A DNA stretch of 64,000 nt from CAMAXB01 sp964476565 (lineage in GTDB: Bacteria > Verrucomicrobiota > Verrucomicrobiia > Opitutales > Opitutaceae): the NCBI GenBank assembly GCA_964476565.1, contig CAYZBG010000021.1, forward strand, positions 1 to 64,000, given 5' to 3'. A program made the position numbers and the translations under genes. Shown here one piece after another: positions 1 through 6,078 of this stretch (within the stretch, counting starts at the first letter, position 1; the number at the start of each line of letters is the position of its first letter). A model generated the notes under the pieces. That model worked only from the letters and a program-made list of their open reading frames with translations. It made no database searches and was not told where the DNA came from.

Positions 1-1
1 G

Positions 2-1348
2 TTCCACATCGACGAAGACGTCGGCCAGGGCCTCATTCTCTGGACGCCCAACGGTTCGATCCTGCGCCAGGAGCTGCAGAACTTCATCGGCGAGGAATTG
101 CGCAAGCAGGGCTACTCCCAGGTCTTCACGCCCCACATCGGCAAGCTCGAGCTCTACAAGACATCCGGCCACTTCCCGTATTACAAGGAGTCGCAGTTCG
201 CGCCCATCTTCGAGAACGAGTCGCTCGCGCAGGCGCTGAGCGAGGGCTGCTCCTGCGGCGAAGCCTTCGCCCGCCTCGAGGCCGTCTCGGCGCGCCTCGC
301 CTCCCAGCTCAACGCGCGCACCGGCCGCGAGACGATCGCGCCCGACCGGGTCAAGCCCGACGATCAGTTGCTCAGCGGCTTCATGCTGAAGCCGATGAAC
401 TGCCCGCACCACATCAAGATCTTCGCCTCCCAGCCGCACAGCTACCGCGACCTGCCCGTGCGCCTTGCCGAGTTCGGCACCGTCTACCGTTGGGAACAGA
501 GCGGCGAGCTCAACGGCATGACGCGCGTGCGCGGCTTCACCCAGGACGACGCTCACCTCTTCTGCACCGAGGAACAGGTTGCCCGGGAGGTGCTCGGCTG
601 CCTCTCGCTCGTGAAGATCGTCCTCAACACCCTCGGCATGCACGACTACCGCGTGCGCGTCGGCCTGCGCGATCCCGACTCCAACAAGTACACGGGCGAC
701 GCCGCCAACTGGGACAAGGCCGAGGCCGCCTGCCGCGAGGCCGCCAAGACCCTCGGCGTGCCGTTCACCGAGGAGCCAGGTGAGGCCGCGTTCTACGGCC
801 CGAAGATCGACTTCGTGGTGAAGGACGTGATCGGCCGCGAATGGCAGCTCGGTACGGTGCAGGTCGACTACAACCTGCCCATCCGTTTCGACCTGAGCTA
901 CATCGGCCCGGACAACCAGCCGCACCGCCCGGTCATGATCCATCGCGCGCCCTTCGGCTCGATGGAGCGCTTCTGCGGCGTGCTCATCGAACACTTCAAC
1001 GGCGACTTCCCGGTCTGGCTCGCGCCCGAACAGGTCCGCCTGCTGCCGATCTCCGAGAAGACGCTCGACTACGGCCGCGACCTGCTCGCCCAGCTCAAGG
1101 CCGCCGGCGTGCGCGCCGTGCTCGACGAGCACAGCGACAAGCTCGGCGCCAAGATCCGCCGCGCCGAACTCGACAAGGTGCCCTACACGCTCGTGCTCGG
1201 GGCCAAGGAAGCCGAATCCCAGGCCGTCAGCGTCCGCTCGCGCGCGAAAGGCGACGAGGGCGTCCTGCCCTTCGCCGACTACTTCGAACGCCTCACGCAC
1301 GAGATCGCCACGCGCGCCCTCGCGGTTAAGACCGAGAAGAAGGCCTGA
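2..1348 (+). CDS. thrS: Threonyl-tRNA synthetase, 3' part (5' truncated by window edge)
   Basis: This is the C-terminal 448 codons of threonyl-tRNA synthetase, which charges tRNA(Thr) with threonine in the cytoplasm. The reading frame is open from base 2, so the gene starts before the window and the N-terminal TGS and editing domains are not visible. The class II core is clear, and all three zinc ligands that select threonine are present: Cys in KPMNCPHH (visible residue 134), His in QDDAHLFC and His in VMIHRAPFGSMERF. The C-terminal anticodon-binding domain follows. It ends in TGA and is followed after 74 bases by a TPR gene on the same strand. Identification is essentially certain. Confidence 0.98.
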   Translation, partial: FHIDEDVGQGLILWTPNGSILRQELQNFIGEELRKQGYSQVFTPHIGKLELYKTSGHFPYYKESQFAPIFENESLAQALSEGCSCGEAFARLEAVSARLASQLNARTGRETIAPDRVKPDDQLLSGFMLKPMNCPHHIKIFASQPHSYRDLPVRLAEFGTVYRWEQSGELNGMTRVRGFTQDDAHLFCTEEQVAREVLGCLSLVKIVLNTLGMHDYRVRVGLRDPDSNKYTGDAANWDKAEAACREAAKTLGVPFTEEPGEAAFYGPKIDFVVKDVIGREWQLGTVQVDYNLPIRFDLSYIGPDNQPHRPVMIHRAPFGSMERFCGVLIEHFNGDFPVWLAPEQVRLLPISEKTLDYGRDLLAQLKAAGVRAVLDEHSDKLGAKIRRAELDKVPYTLVLGAKEAESQAVSVRSRAKGDEGVLPFADYFERLTHEIATRALAVKTEKKA

Positions 1349-1422
1349 TTGAACCGGAGATAACCACGGGACCGGAGTTCCGGCTTCGAACGTCGCCCCT
1401 CCCTCCCTTGCCTCCTGTCGTC

Positions 1423-1896
1423 ATGGACTGGAAACCCGAACTCGACGCCATCGTCGGCGCCCGCCACGGCGGGCGTGTCGACAGCGTGCTCGGGCAACTC
1501 CAGACCCTCGCCGCGCGCCATCCCAACGTCGCCGAGATCGAATACCAGCTGGCCTGGACCCTCGACGTCCTCGCCCGTCCCGCGGAGGCCGTGCCGCACT
1601 ACGAAAAGGCGGTCGCCCTCGGCCTGGCGCCCAACGAACTCTCCGGCGCATTGATCGGACTCGGCATGGCGCACCGTGCCCTCGGCGAAGCGGCGCGCGC
1701 TGTCGCCGTTCTGCGCTCCGCGCGCACGCAGTTCCCGGACCACCGCGAGATCGACGCCTTCCTCGCCCTCGCCTTGCACGACGCCGGCGAATCGCGTGAA
1801 GCGGTCCGCCTGCTCGTCGAGGCGCTCTGCGACACGACCGAAGACCCGGGCATCGCCGCGGCCCAACGCGCCCTCCGCCACGCGGTGCGCGAATGA
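1423..1896 (+). CDS. Small tetratricopeptide repeat protein (TPR_5-like)
   Basis: A soluble protein of 157 residues made almost wholly of TPR helical hairpins. Recognisable units include IEYQLAWTLDVLARPAEAVPHYEKAVALG and the following hairpin with IGLGMAHRALGEAARAVAVL. The pattern (HPN.AEIEYQLAWTLD, then ALGL, then a length-conserved C-terminus) matches the stand-alone TPR_5-type proteins found in many bacteria, whose role is not established. There is no signal peptide, so it is probably a cytoplasmic protein-binding scaffold. ATG 1423 is chosen; an in-frame TTG at 1408 would add five residues. It may be read through from thrS. A perfect inverted repeat just after the stop separates it from the convergent reductase gene. 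Confidence 0.8.
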   Translation: MDWKPELDAIVGARHGGRVDSVLGQLQTLAARHPNVAEIEYQLAWTLDVLARPAEAVPHYEKAVALGLAPNELSGALIGLGMAHRALGEAARAVAVLRSARTQFPDHREIDAFLALALHDAGESREAVRLLVEALCDTTEDPGIAAAQRALRHAVRE

Positions 1897-1903
1897 GGCG
1901 TGC

Positions 1904-1943
1904 CCGTCGGGAGGGCGCAGGCAAGGCTCCGCCCTCCCGACGG
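1904..1943. terminator. Perfect inverted repeat between convergent genes, likely bidirectional terminator
   Basis: The 14-base arms ccgtcgggagggcg (1904-1917) and cgccctcccgacgg (1930-1943) are exact reverse complements around a 12-base loop. The element sits between the stop of the TPR gene on the plus strand and the stop of the reductase gene on the minus strand. There is no long T-run on either side, so termination strength is uncertain, but position and symmetry fit a shared terminator. Confidence 0.6.
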
Positions 1944-1945
1944 CA

Positions 1946-2917
1946 TCAGCCCGCCGCCACCGCCGGCGACCGCAGCGGCAGGCTCGACGCAAGATCGAGT
2001 CGCCGCAGCTGCGACCACGAGAGATCGAGCGAACACGCCCCGATCGCGTCCGTGAGCTGGTTGAGCGACAGCGCACTGAGCACGACGCTTGAGACCGCCG
2101 GGTTGCTCAGCACCCAGGCAATGGCCACCTGCGCCAGCGTCGACTCGCATTCCGCCGCGACTGCCGTCAACGCGACGCGTACCTCCCTGGTCTCCGGCCC
2201 CTCGCGCCCCGCACGCAGGTCATGCCACCGCCGCTGACCTGAGCCAGGCCGGCGCCCTTCCCGCACCGCAAGCGAGCCACCGGCGAGCGGCGACTGAGCC
2301 ACGAACCCCGGCAGCGGCGGCATCAACCCGGCAAGCAGGCGCTCCGCCGAACGGTCGAGCAGCGAATAGTCGGCCGACAGCATCTTCCATTCGGCGATTC
2401 CCGCCGCACGCGTTGCCAATGCAGAAAAATGCCATGCCGCCACGCGCCCGGCTGCGACGTGCCGCACCTTCCCCTTGCGCACGAGGCGATCCATGACCTC
2501 GACGCACTCCGAAACCGCCGCCGTGTTCTCCGGAAGATCAAGCACCACGACATCGGCGTGATCGGTCTGGAGGCGGCGCAAGGAGGCATCGAGACAGCCT
2601 TCGATCTCACCGCGAGCCGCGAGGGCGGACGGCGACAAAACCAGCTTCGTGGCCAGCACCAGGTCGTCACGACGCAGTTTGCGCGCCCGCCACCAGCGGC
2701 CCACGCCGACCTCCGGCTCCTCCGTCCAGAGGGGATGCGCCAGCCCGGGGCACAGACCTGCAGCGAGCAGGAAATTGCCACCCGAGGCATGGAAGCGGTC
2801 GAGAAACGACCACGCCTCCTCCGGACTAATGGTCCAGCCGAAGTTGAGCGTGCTAAGGCAGAGTTCGGAGACGGCCGCACGGGTCGCGCCGAGTTCGTTG
2901 TGACGAATGAAGGTCAT
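1946..2917 (-). CDS. Aldo/keto reductase family protein lacking most of the catalytic tetrad
   Basis: A 323-residue protein with the overall aldo/keto reductase plan: N-terminal LGATRAAVSELCLSTLNFGW, the Lys-bearing strand VLATKLVLS, repeated helix-strand units, and the C-terminal AQVAIAWVLSNPAVSSVV that resembles the NADP-binding end of the family. The family tetrad is Asp, Tyr, Lys, His. Here the Asp/Tyr segment, normally like FDTA..YG, reads FLLAAGLCPG, so both are replaced; Lys is kept; and the His strand, normally like DLYQLH, reads DVVVLDLPE. I therefore see an AKR fold that is unlikely to be a normal oxidoreductase. No signal peptide is visible. The fold assignment is good; the function is unknown. 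Confidence 0.8.
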   Translation of the reverse strand: MTFIRHNELGATRAAVSELCLSTLNFGWTISPEEAWSFLDRFHASGGNFLLAAGLCPGLAHPLWTEEPEVGVGRWWRARKLRRDDLVLATKLVLSPSALAARGEIEGCLDASLRRLQTDHADVVVLDLPENTAAVSECVEVMDRLVRKGKVRHVAAGRVAAWHFSALATRAAGIAEWKMLSADYSLLDRSAERLLAGLMPPLPGFVAQSPLAGGSLAVREGRRPGSGQRRWHDLRAGREGPETREVRVALTAVAAECESTLAQVAIAWVLSNPAVSSVVLSALSLNQLTDAIGACSLDLSWSQLRRLDLASSLPLRSPAVAAG

Positions 2918-3004
2918 GGGAATACAAATACGATGGGTTCAGGGTGGAGCAGGCACGCAGTCACACGTCGAACGTCGCAGGGGGCCGCGTCGCCCGGGCG
3001 TGCC

Positions 3005-3132
3005 GTCAAAGGTCAAAGGTCGGAAAGTCCAAAGTCACCACCGGCCCGCCGGTGCGGGCCATTTGTGAGCCGACAGGCCCCGCCCGGCGGGGCCGCTGAC
3101 GACCTTCGACCTTTCGACCTGCGACCTGTGAC
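3005..3132. repeat. Inverted pair of degenerate AGGTC tandem words around a GC hairpin (element A)
   Basis: Left arm 3005-3039 consists of loosely repeated AGGTC-type words. The right arm, 3098-3132, read on the other strand consists of the same words; the two 35-base arms agree at about 27 positions. Between them lies a short GC hairpin, ggcccc (3076-3081) against ggggcc (3089-3094). The element fills most of the region between the start of the reductase gene and the stop of the Rnk-like gene. Elements B (30409-30492) and C (63505-63593) have the same design with other words. Confidence 0.5.
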
Positions 3133-3152
3133 TAGTGTGCTGCGACGGTCCG

Positions 3153-3551
3153 CTAGGCGGAAGGCGGAGGACGGACCGTGAGCAGGCGCAAGCGGCGCAG
3201 GCCGCCCGGGGTCCGCCACTCGATCTCGTCGCCTTCCGCGTAGCCGAGGACGGCCGTGCCGATCGGAGCGAGCACCGACAGACGTTTCTCATCGGCATTG
3301 GCAAACTCCGGGAGCACGAGCGTGTAGGTATCCACCGATCCGTCGGCAAGGTCCTCGATCTCCACCTGGGAGCCCAGCCGAACAACATCGGCGGACAAGT
3401 CAGCCGCCGGCAGTACGGCAGCACGGTCGAGCTCGTGCAGGAGGTTGCGGGCCGCGTCCGCCACCGGCCCTTTGCGGGCGAGCGCGGCAGCAGCGACAAA
3501 GCGAAGGGTTTCGCGATCGGAAGAGGTAATATGCAGGGATTTCAGTTTCAT
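3153..3551 (-). CDS. rnk: Rnk-like GreA/GreB C-terminal domain protein
   Basis: A protein of 132 residues that matches the regulator of nucleoside diphosphate kinase (Rnk) in length and layout. It has a short N-terminal helical region and then the GreA/GreB C-terminal FKBP-like domain, seen in QVEIEDLADGSVDTYTLVLP and VLAPIGTAVLGYAEGDEIEW. Rnk proteins bind RNA polymerase near the secondary channel but lack the Gre coiled coil needed for transcript cleavage. ATG 3551 gives a start at MKLKSLHITSS; the frame is open further upstream, but that stretch overlaps the phosphoesterase gene. It lies 28 bases after that gene and is probably cotranscribed with it. Confidence 0.8.
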   Translation of the reverse strand: MKLKSLHITSSDRETLRFVAAAALARKGPVADAARNLLHELDRAAVLPAADLSADVVRLGSQVEIEDLADGSVDTYTLVLPEFANADEKRLSVLAPIGTAVLGYAEGDEIEWRTPGGLRRLRLLTVRPPPSA

Positions 3552-3579
3552 GGTGATGGTTTGAAGGAAGGAGGGGAGG

Positions 3580-4326
3580 TCAGGAAACGAGCAGGGGCTC
3601 GGAGGAGTCGGTCTCCGGCGTGGGTTCAAGGTCGGCGACATCGCCGACCGGCATGCCGAGTCCGAGCAGCGACTCATGCACGCCACCGTCGGCCGCCAGG
3701 GCGCGGTGGCGCACGGTCCCGGCATCGAGGTCGACGAGGATGTGGTTGGGCACGCGCAGGGAGTCGCCGACGCCGGGATTGAGGTACAGAACCCCTTCGA
3801 AATGATCGACCCAGCTGAGGGGCGACGCCACATGCCCGCAGAGCACCAGGCGGGGACCGTATCGCCGGATCAAGTACAACAGATCGGGGTCGCCGCCGCC
3901 ATGGCCGGTGTCATGCCAGGCCACGCCCGGACCGGCCGGAGGCGTGCGGACGGCCCAGATGTCGGCCACGCGCCCGGCACCGGTACCTGCCGGATGGCTG
4001 TAGAGCGTCATGCCGTCCAATTCGGTCATGCCTCCGGGCGCAGTCACGCGGTCCCCGGCCAGCGACGCGAGCCAGCGGTCGATCCACCACGTGGAGACAT
4101 CGCCGTCCCAGGGTCCGGACGGCCCGCCGGCAGCGACCACGACGGGCCGCGGGTACTCACGCAGCCAGCCAGCCACCCAGCCGGCCGCGGGACCGGACCG
4201 GCCGCACGCTCCGGCATCGAGCAGGTCTCCGGTGATCACGAGCACGTCATGCGCAGGCGAGTCGGAGGCGAGCCAGTGGTACCAGGGCTTGTTGAAACGA
4301 AGATCGGAAACATGGAGGAGAATCAT
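3580..4326 (-). CDS. Metallophosphoesterase-fold protein with degenerate metal site
   Basis: A 248-residue calcineurin-like phosphoesterase fold. The family order DxH, GD, GNHD, GHxH can be followed, but several ligands are changed: the first motif reads HVSDLRF (DxR), the second VITGDLLD is intact, the third reads AAGGPSGP in place of GNHD, and the last reads VLCGHVAS with only its first His. A two-metal active site therefore looks incomplete. The C-terminus ends with an acidic tail. ATG 4326 is taken because the conserved strand MILLHVSDL begins there; ATG 4348-4350 would add eight residues, and neither start has a clear ribosome binding site. The Rnk-like gene follows after 28 bases. Confidence 0.7.
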   Translation of the reverse strand: MILLHVSDLRFNKPWYHWLASDSPAHDVLVITGDLLDAGACGRSGPAAGWVAGWLREYPRPVVVAAGGPSGPWDGDVSTWWIDRWLASLAGDRVTAPGGMTELDGMTLYSHPAGTGAGRVADIWAVRTPPAGPGVAWHDTGHGGGDPDLLYLIRRYGPRLVLCGHVASPLSWVDHFEGVLYLNPGVGDSLRVPNHILVDLDAGTVRHRALAADGGVHESLLGLGMPVGDVADLEPTPETDSSEPLLVS

Positions 4327-4397
4327 GATGAAACGGGCGCAAGGAGGCATGAAGGCACGGCCAGCCTAGGTCCGTGCGGCAGGTGAACAGGCGGAAG

Positions 4398-4476
4398 CCG
4401 AGGCACGCATGTGCCTCGGACGACGAGGAGGAAGGACCGCCCTCAGGCGGACGTAAGACGCTTCCCTGCGGGAAGC
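4398..4476. terminator. Three tandem hairpins
   Basis: Three perfect hairpins follow one another: ccgaggcac/gtgcctcgg (4398-4419, 4-base loop), ccgcc/ggcgg (4437-4450, 4-base loop) and gcttccc/gggaagc (4460-4476, 3-base loop). They lie upstream of the phosphoesterase gene and downstream of the small candidate ORF, both read on the minus strand. They could be a terminator array or a structured leader. No T-run is adjacent. Confidence 0.35.
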
Positions 4477-4529
4477 TGCATCACCGCATCCCGGTCACGG
4501 AGCTGTTCGCAAAGCCCAGAGGGCCCGAA

Positions 4530-4619
4530 TCAGTTCGCGCGGCCGGGAAAGCCATCGCAGAGGAACAAATACGCCCCCGTACAGGAGGTCGGCAGTTGTC
4601 GTTGCAGATGGCGTTTCAT
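4530..4619 (-). CDS. Candidate 29-residue small protein
   Basis: ATG 4619 opens a 29-codon frame starting MKRHLQRQLPTSC and ending with TGA at 4530-4532. A GGAG lies nine bases before the ATG (GGTGGAGTACCCGCC-ATG), one of the better ribosome binding sites in this region. The peptide has a basic N-terminus and a short hydrophobic centre (AYLFLC) with two Cys. No family was recognised. It sits in an otherwise empty 463-base region and is followed by three hairpins. It could equally be chance. Confidence 0.2.
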   Translation of the reverse strand: MKRHLQRQLPTSCTGAYLFLCDGFPGRAN

Positions 4620-4789
4620 GGCGGGTACTCCACCAGAAAAACCCTCTCCGTTGCTTTGTCAAGCCGCCCGAGCCGCTTCGGTGTAGTCGACAAACTGATA
4701 CACCATGCGTCCGCTGTACGCGGAAACCCTTCGGCCCGTGGGCGGCGACGCCGGGGCCGCCACCCGCGGGTTATCTCGCCAGCCAACGG

Positions 4790-5176
4790 TTATCGGTCGT
4801 CCGCGCCAAGCTTGGCGACGAACATGCATTCTTCGCCCTTTTCGTTCACATACGACACCTCCATCGGCTTGCCCGCTTTCGCCCGGGGGCCGCGGAAGGT
4901 TGCCTTGAATTTCTTCTGGCACGACGGACAGCTCACAGCCTCGCCTTCCTTGCAGAGCGCCATCGCCTGTTCCTTGCTTTCGATGGTCTGCACCTGCACG
5001 GAGTCGCATTGCTTGCACACGTAGGCGATCTTGTCGCCGGGCTTGAGCTGAGCGAATTGCTCGGCGGTGCGGAGCGTGGTCGCGGGATGGGGTTGCTTAC
5101 TTGCGGGCGCAGCTAGGCTAACGAAGCAGAGGCCGAGCAGTAGCCCGAAGAAACCAAAGATTCTGGACGCATTCAT
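4790..5176 (-). CDS. Secreted small protein with two CxxC pairs (zinc-ribbon-like)
   Basis: A 128-residue protein with a signal peptide (MNASRIFGFFGLLLGLCFVSLAAPA) followed by a mature domain holding two Cys pairs, VCKQC and CPSC. These are spaced as in a four-Cys zinc ribbon, with a segment rich in Lys and Gln between and after. No lipobox is present, because the residue before the Cys in LLGLC is Leu. No specific function was recognised. A periplasmic zinc-ribbon or redox-active protein are both possible. ATG 5176 is chosen because it precedes a clean signal peptide; the frame is open for 18 more codons upstream. Confidence 0.65.
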   Translation of the reverse strand: MNASRIFGFFGLLLGLCFVSLAAPASKQPHPATTLRTAEQFAQLKPGDKIAYVCKQCDSVQVQTIESKEQAMALCKEGEAVSCPSCQKKFKATFRGPRAKAGKPMEVSYVNEKGEECMFVAKLGADDR

Positions 5177-5415
5177 GACGAACTGGGATTCGGGGTTCGG
5201 GCGGCGAAGTGGTCGCGCCCGTAGCCTCAATTATAGCCCTCGACACCCCGGAATCCTCCGCGCCATTTGCCAAAACCTAACCAGAACTTGCGCCGGCCTT
5301 GACTGCGCGACCGAGGGCGCACCGGAACGTTCCTTCGTGGCCCGCCCCACGATCCCATCCCTTCAGGAATCGCCCGGGATCCGTTCGGCTCCCGTGGCCC
5401 ATCGTGCGCCCACCG

Positions 5416-6078
5416 TTACGAGCGAGGACGCGTCTCCGCGGCGGGATTCAGCAGGCCAAGTCGCGTGGCGTGCAAGGCGGCTTCGGCCCTCGTGCCGATG
5501 TCGAGCTTGCGGTAGATGGCCTTGATGTGGGTGGTGATCGTGCCCTCGGCCAGCCCGAGGGTCTTGGCCGCGTCGGCGATGCGCAGCCCGCGTGCGATCA
5601 GGCCGAGCACTTCGCGTTCGCGCGGGGTCAGGTGGGACTGCGGGGGCGTGCGCGGTCCCGTCAGTCGGAAATGCTCCATGATGCGCCTCGCCACCGGGGG
5701 CGAGAGCGGCGGGATGCCTTCCATCATCTGCTTCAACTGCGAGGCGAGCACCTCGGCGGGTTGTTCCTTGAGCAGGTAACCGGTCGCCCCGGCTGCCAGC
5801 GCCGCGACGATGTGGGCGTCGTCCCCCATCACCGTCGCCACCACGCAGGCCATCGCCGGATACTCCGTGCGCAGCGCGCGGATCACCTCGAGCCCGGAGC
5901 CGTCCGGCAGCCCGAGGTCGACGACCGCGAGGTCGTGGCCGCCGGCGGTGCCGCGCGCGATGCCTTCGTCCCGTGTCGCCGCATGCTCGACGCTGCAGTC
6001 GGGAAAGGCGGAGCGGACCAGTCCTTCCAGCCACGTCTGGGTCTCGGGCAGGTCTTCGACGATGAGGACGCGTTTCAT
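5416..6078 (-). CDS. NarL/LuxR-family response regulator
   Basis: A 220-residue two-component response regulator. The receiver domain covers about residues 1-120, with the acidic pair in LIVEDLPE, the phosphoacceptor Asp54 in VVDLGLPDGSG and the conserved Lys in GYLLKEQP. A LuxR-type helix-turn-helix occupies the C-terminus (SHLTPREREVLGLIARGL then GTITTHIKAIYRKL). The start ATG 6078 has a strong ribosome binding site (AAGGAGG, then TTTC, then ATG). It overlaps the stop of the kinase gene, so the pair is almost certainly translationally coupled and works as one signalling pair. Target genes are unknown. Confidence 0.95.
   Translation of the reverse strand: MKRVLIVEDLPETQTWLEGLVRSAFPDCSVEHAATRDEGIARGTAGGHDLAVVDLGLPDGSGLEVIRALRTEYPAMACVVATVMGDDAHIVAALAAGATGYLLKEQPAEVLASQLKQMMEGIPPLSPPVARRIMEHFRLTGPRTPPQSHLTPREREVLGLIARGLRIADAAKTLGLAEGTITTHIKAIYRKLDIGTRAEAALHATRLGLLNPAAETRPRS

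Larger units (their letters stand above)
4327..4789. other. 463-base region without an established gene
   Basis: No conserved protein was recognised here on either strand. It holds a 29-codon candidate ORF with a plausible ribosome binding site (4530-4619, minus strand), three successive hairpins (4398-4476) and, next to the stop of the zinc-ribbon gene, an imperfect GC-rich hairpin around 4738-4763 that could end that transcript. A TTGACA (4657-4662, minus strand) lies 38 bases before the small ORF start, but no good -10 box follows it. The longer ORFs across this stretch have compositions typical of unread frames. Confidence 0.5.

Noticed and set aside
4374..5024. A 216-codon open frame on the plus strand over the empty region and the zinc-ribbon gene
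   Set aside because: It lacks a ribosome binding site, overlaps the better-supported zinc-ribbon gene and has the composition of an unread frame.
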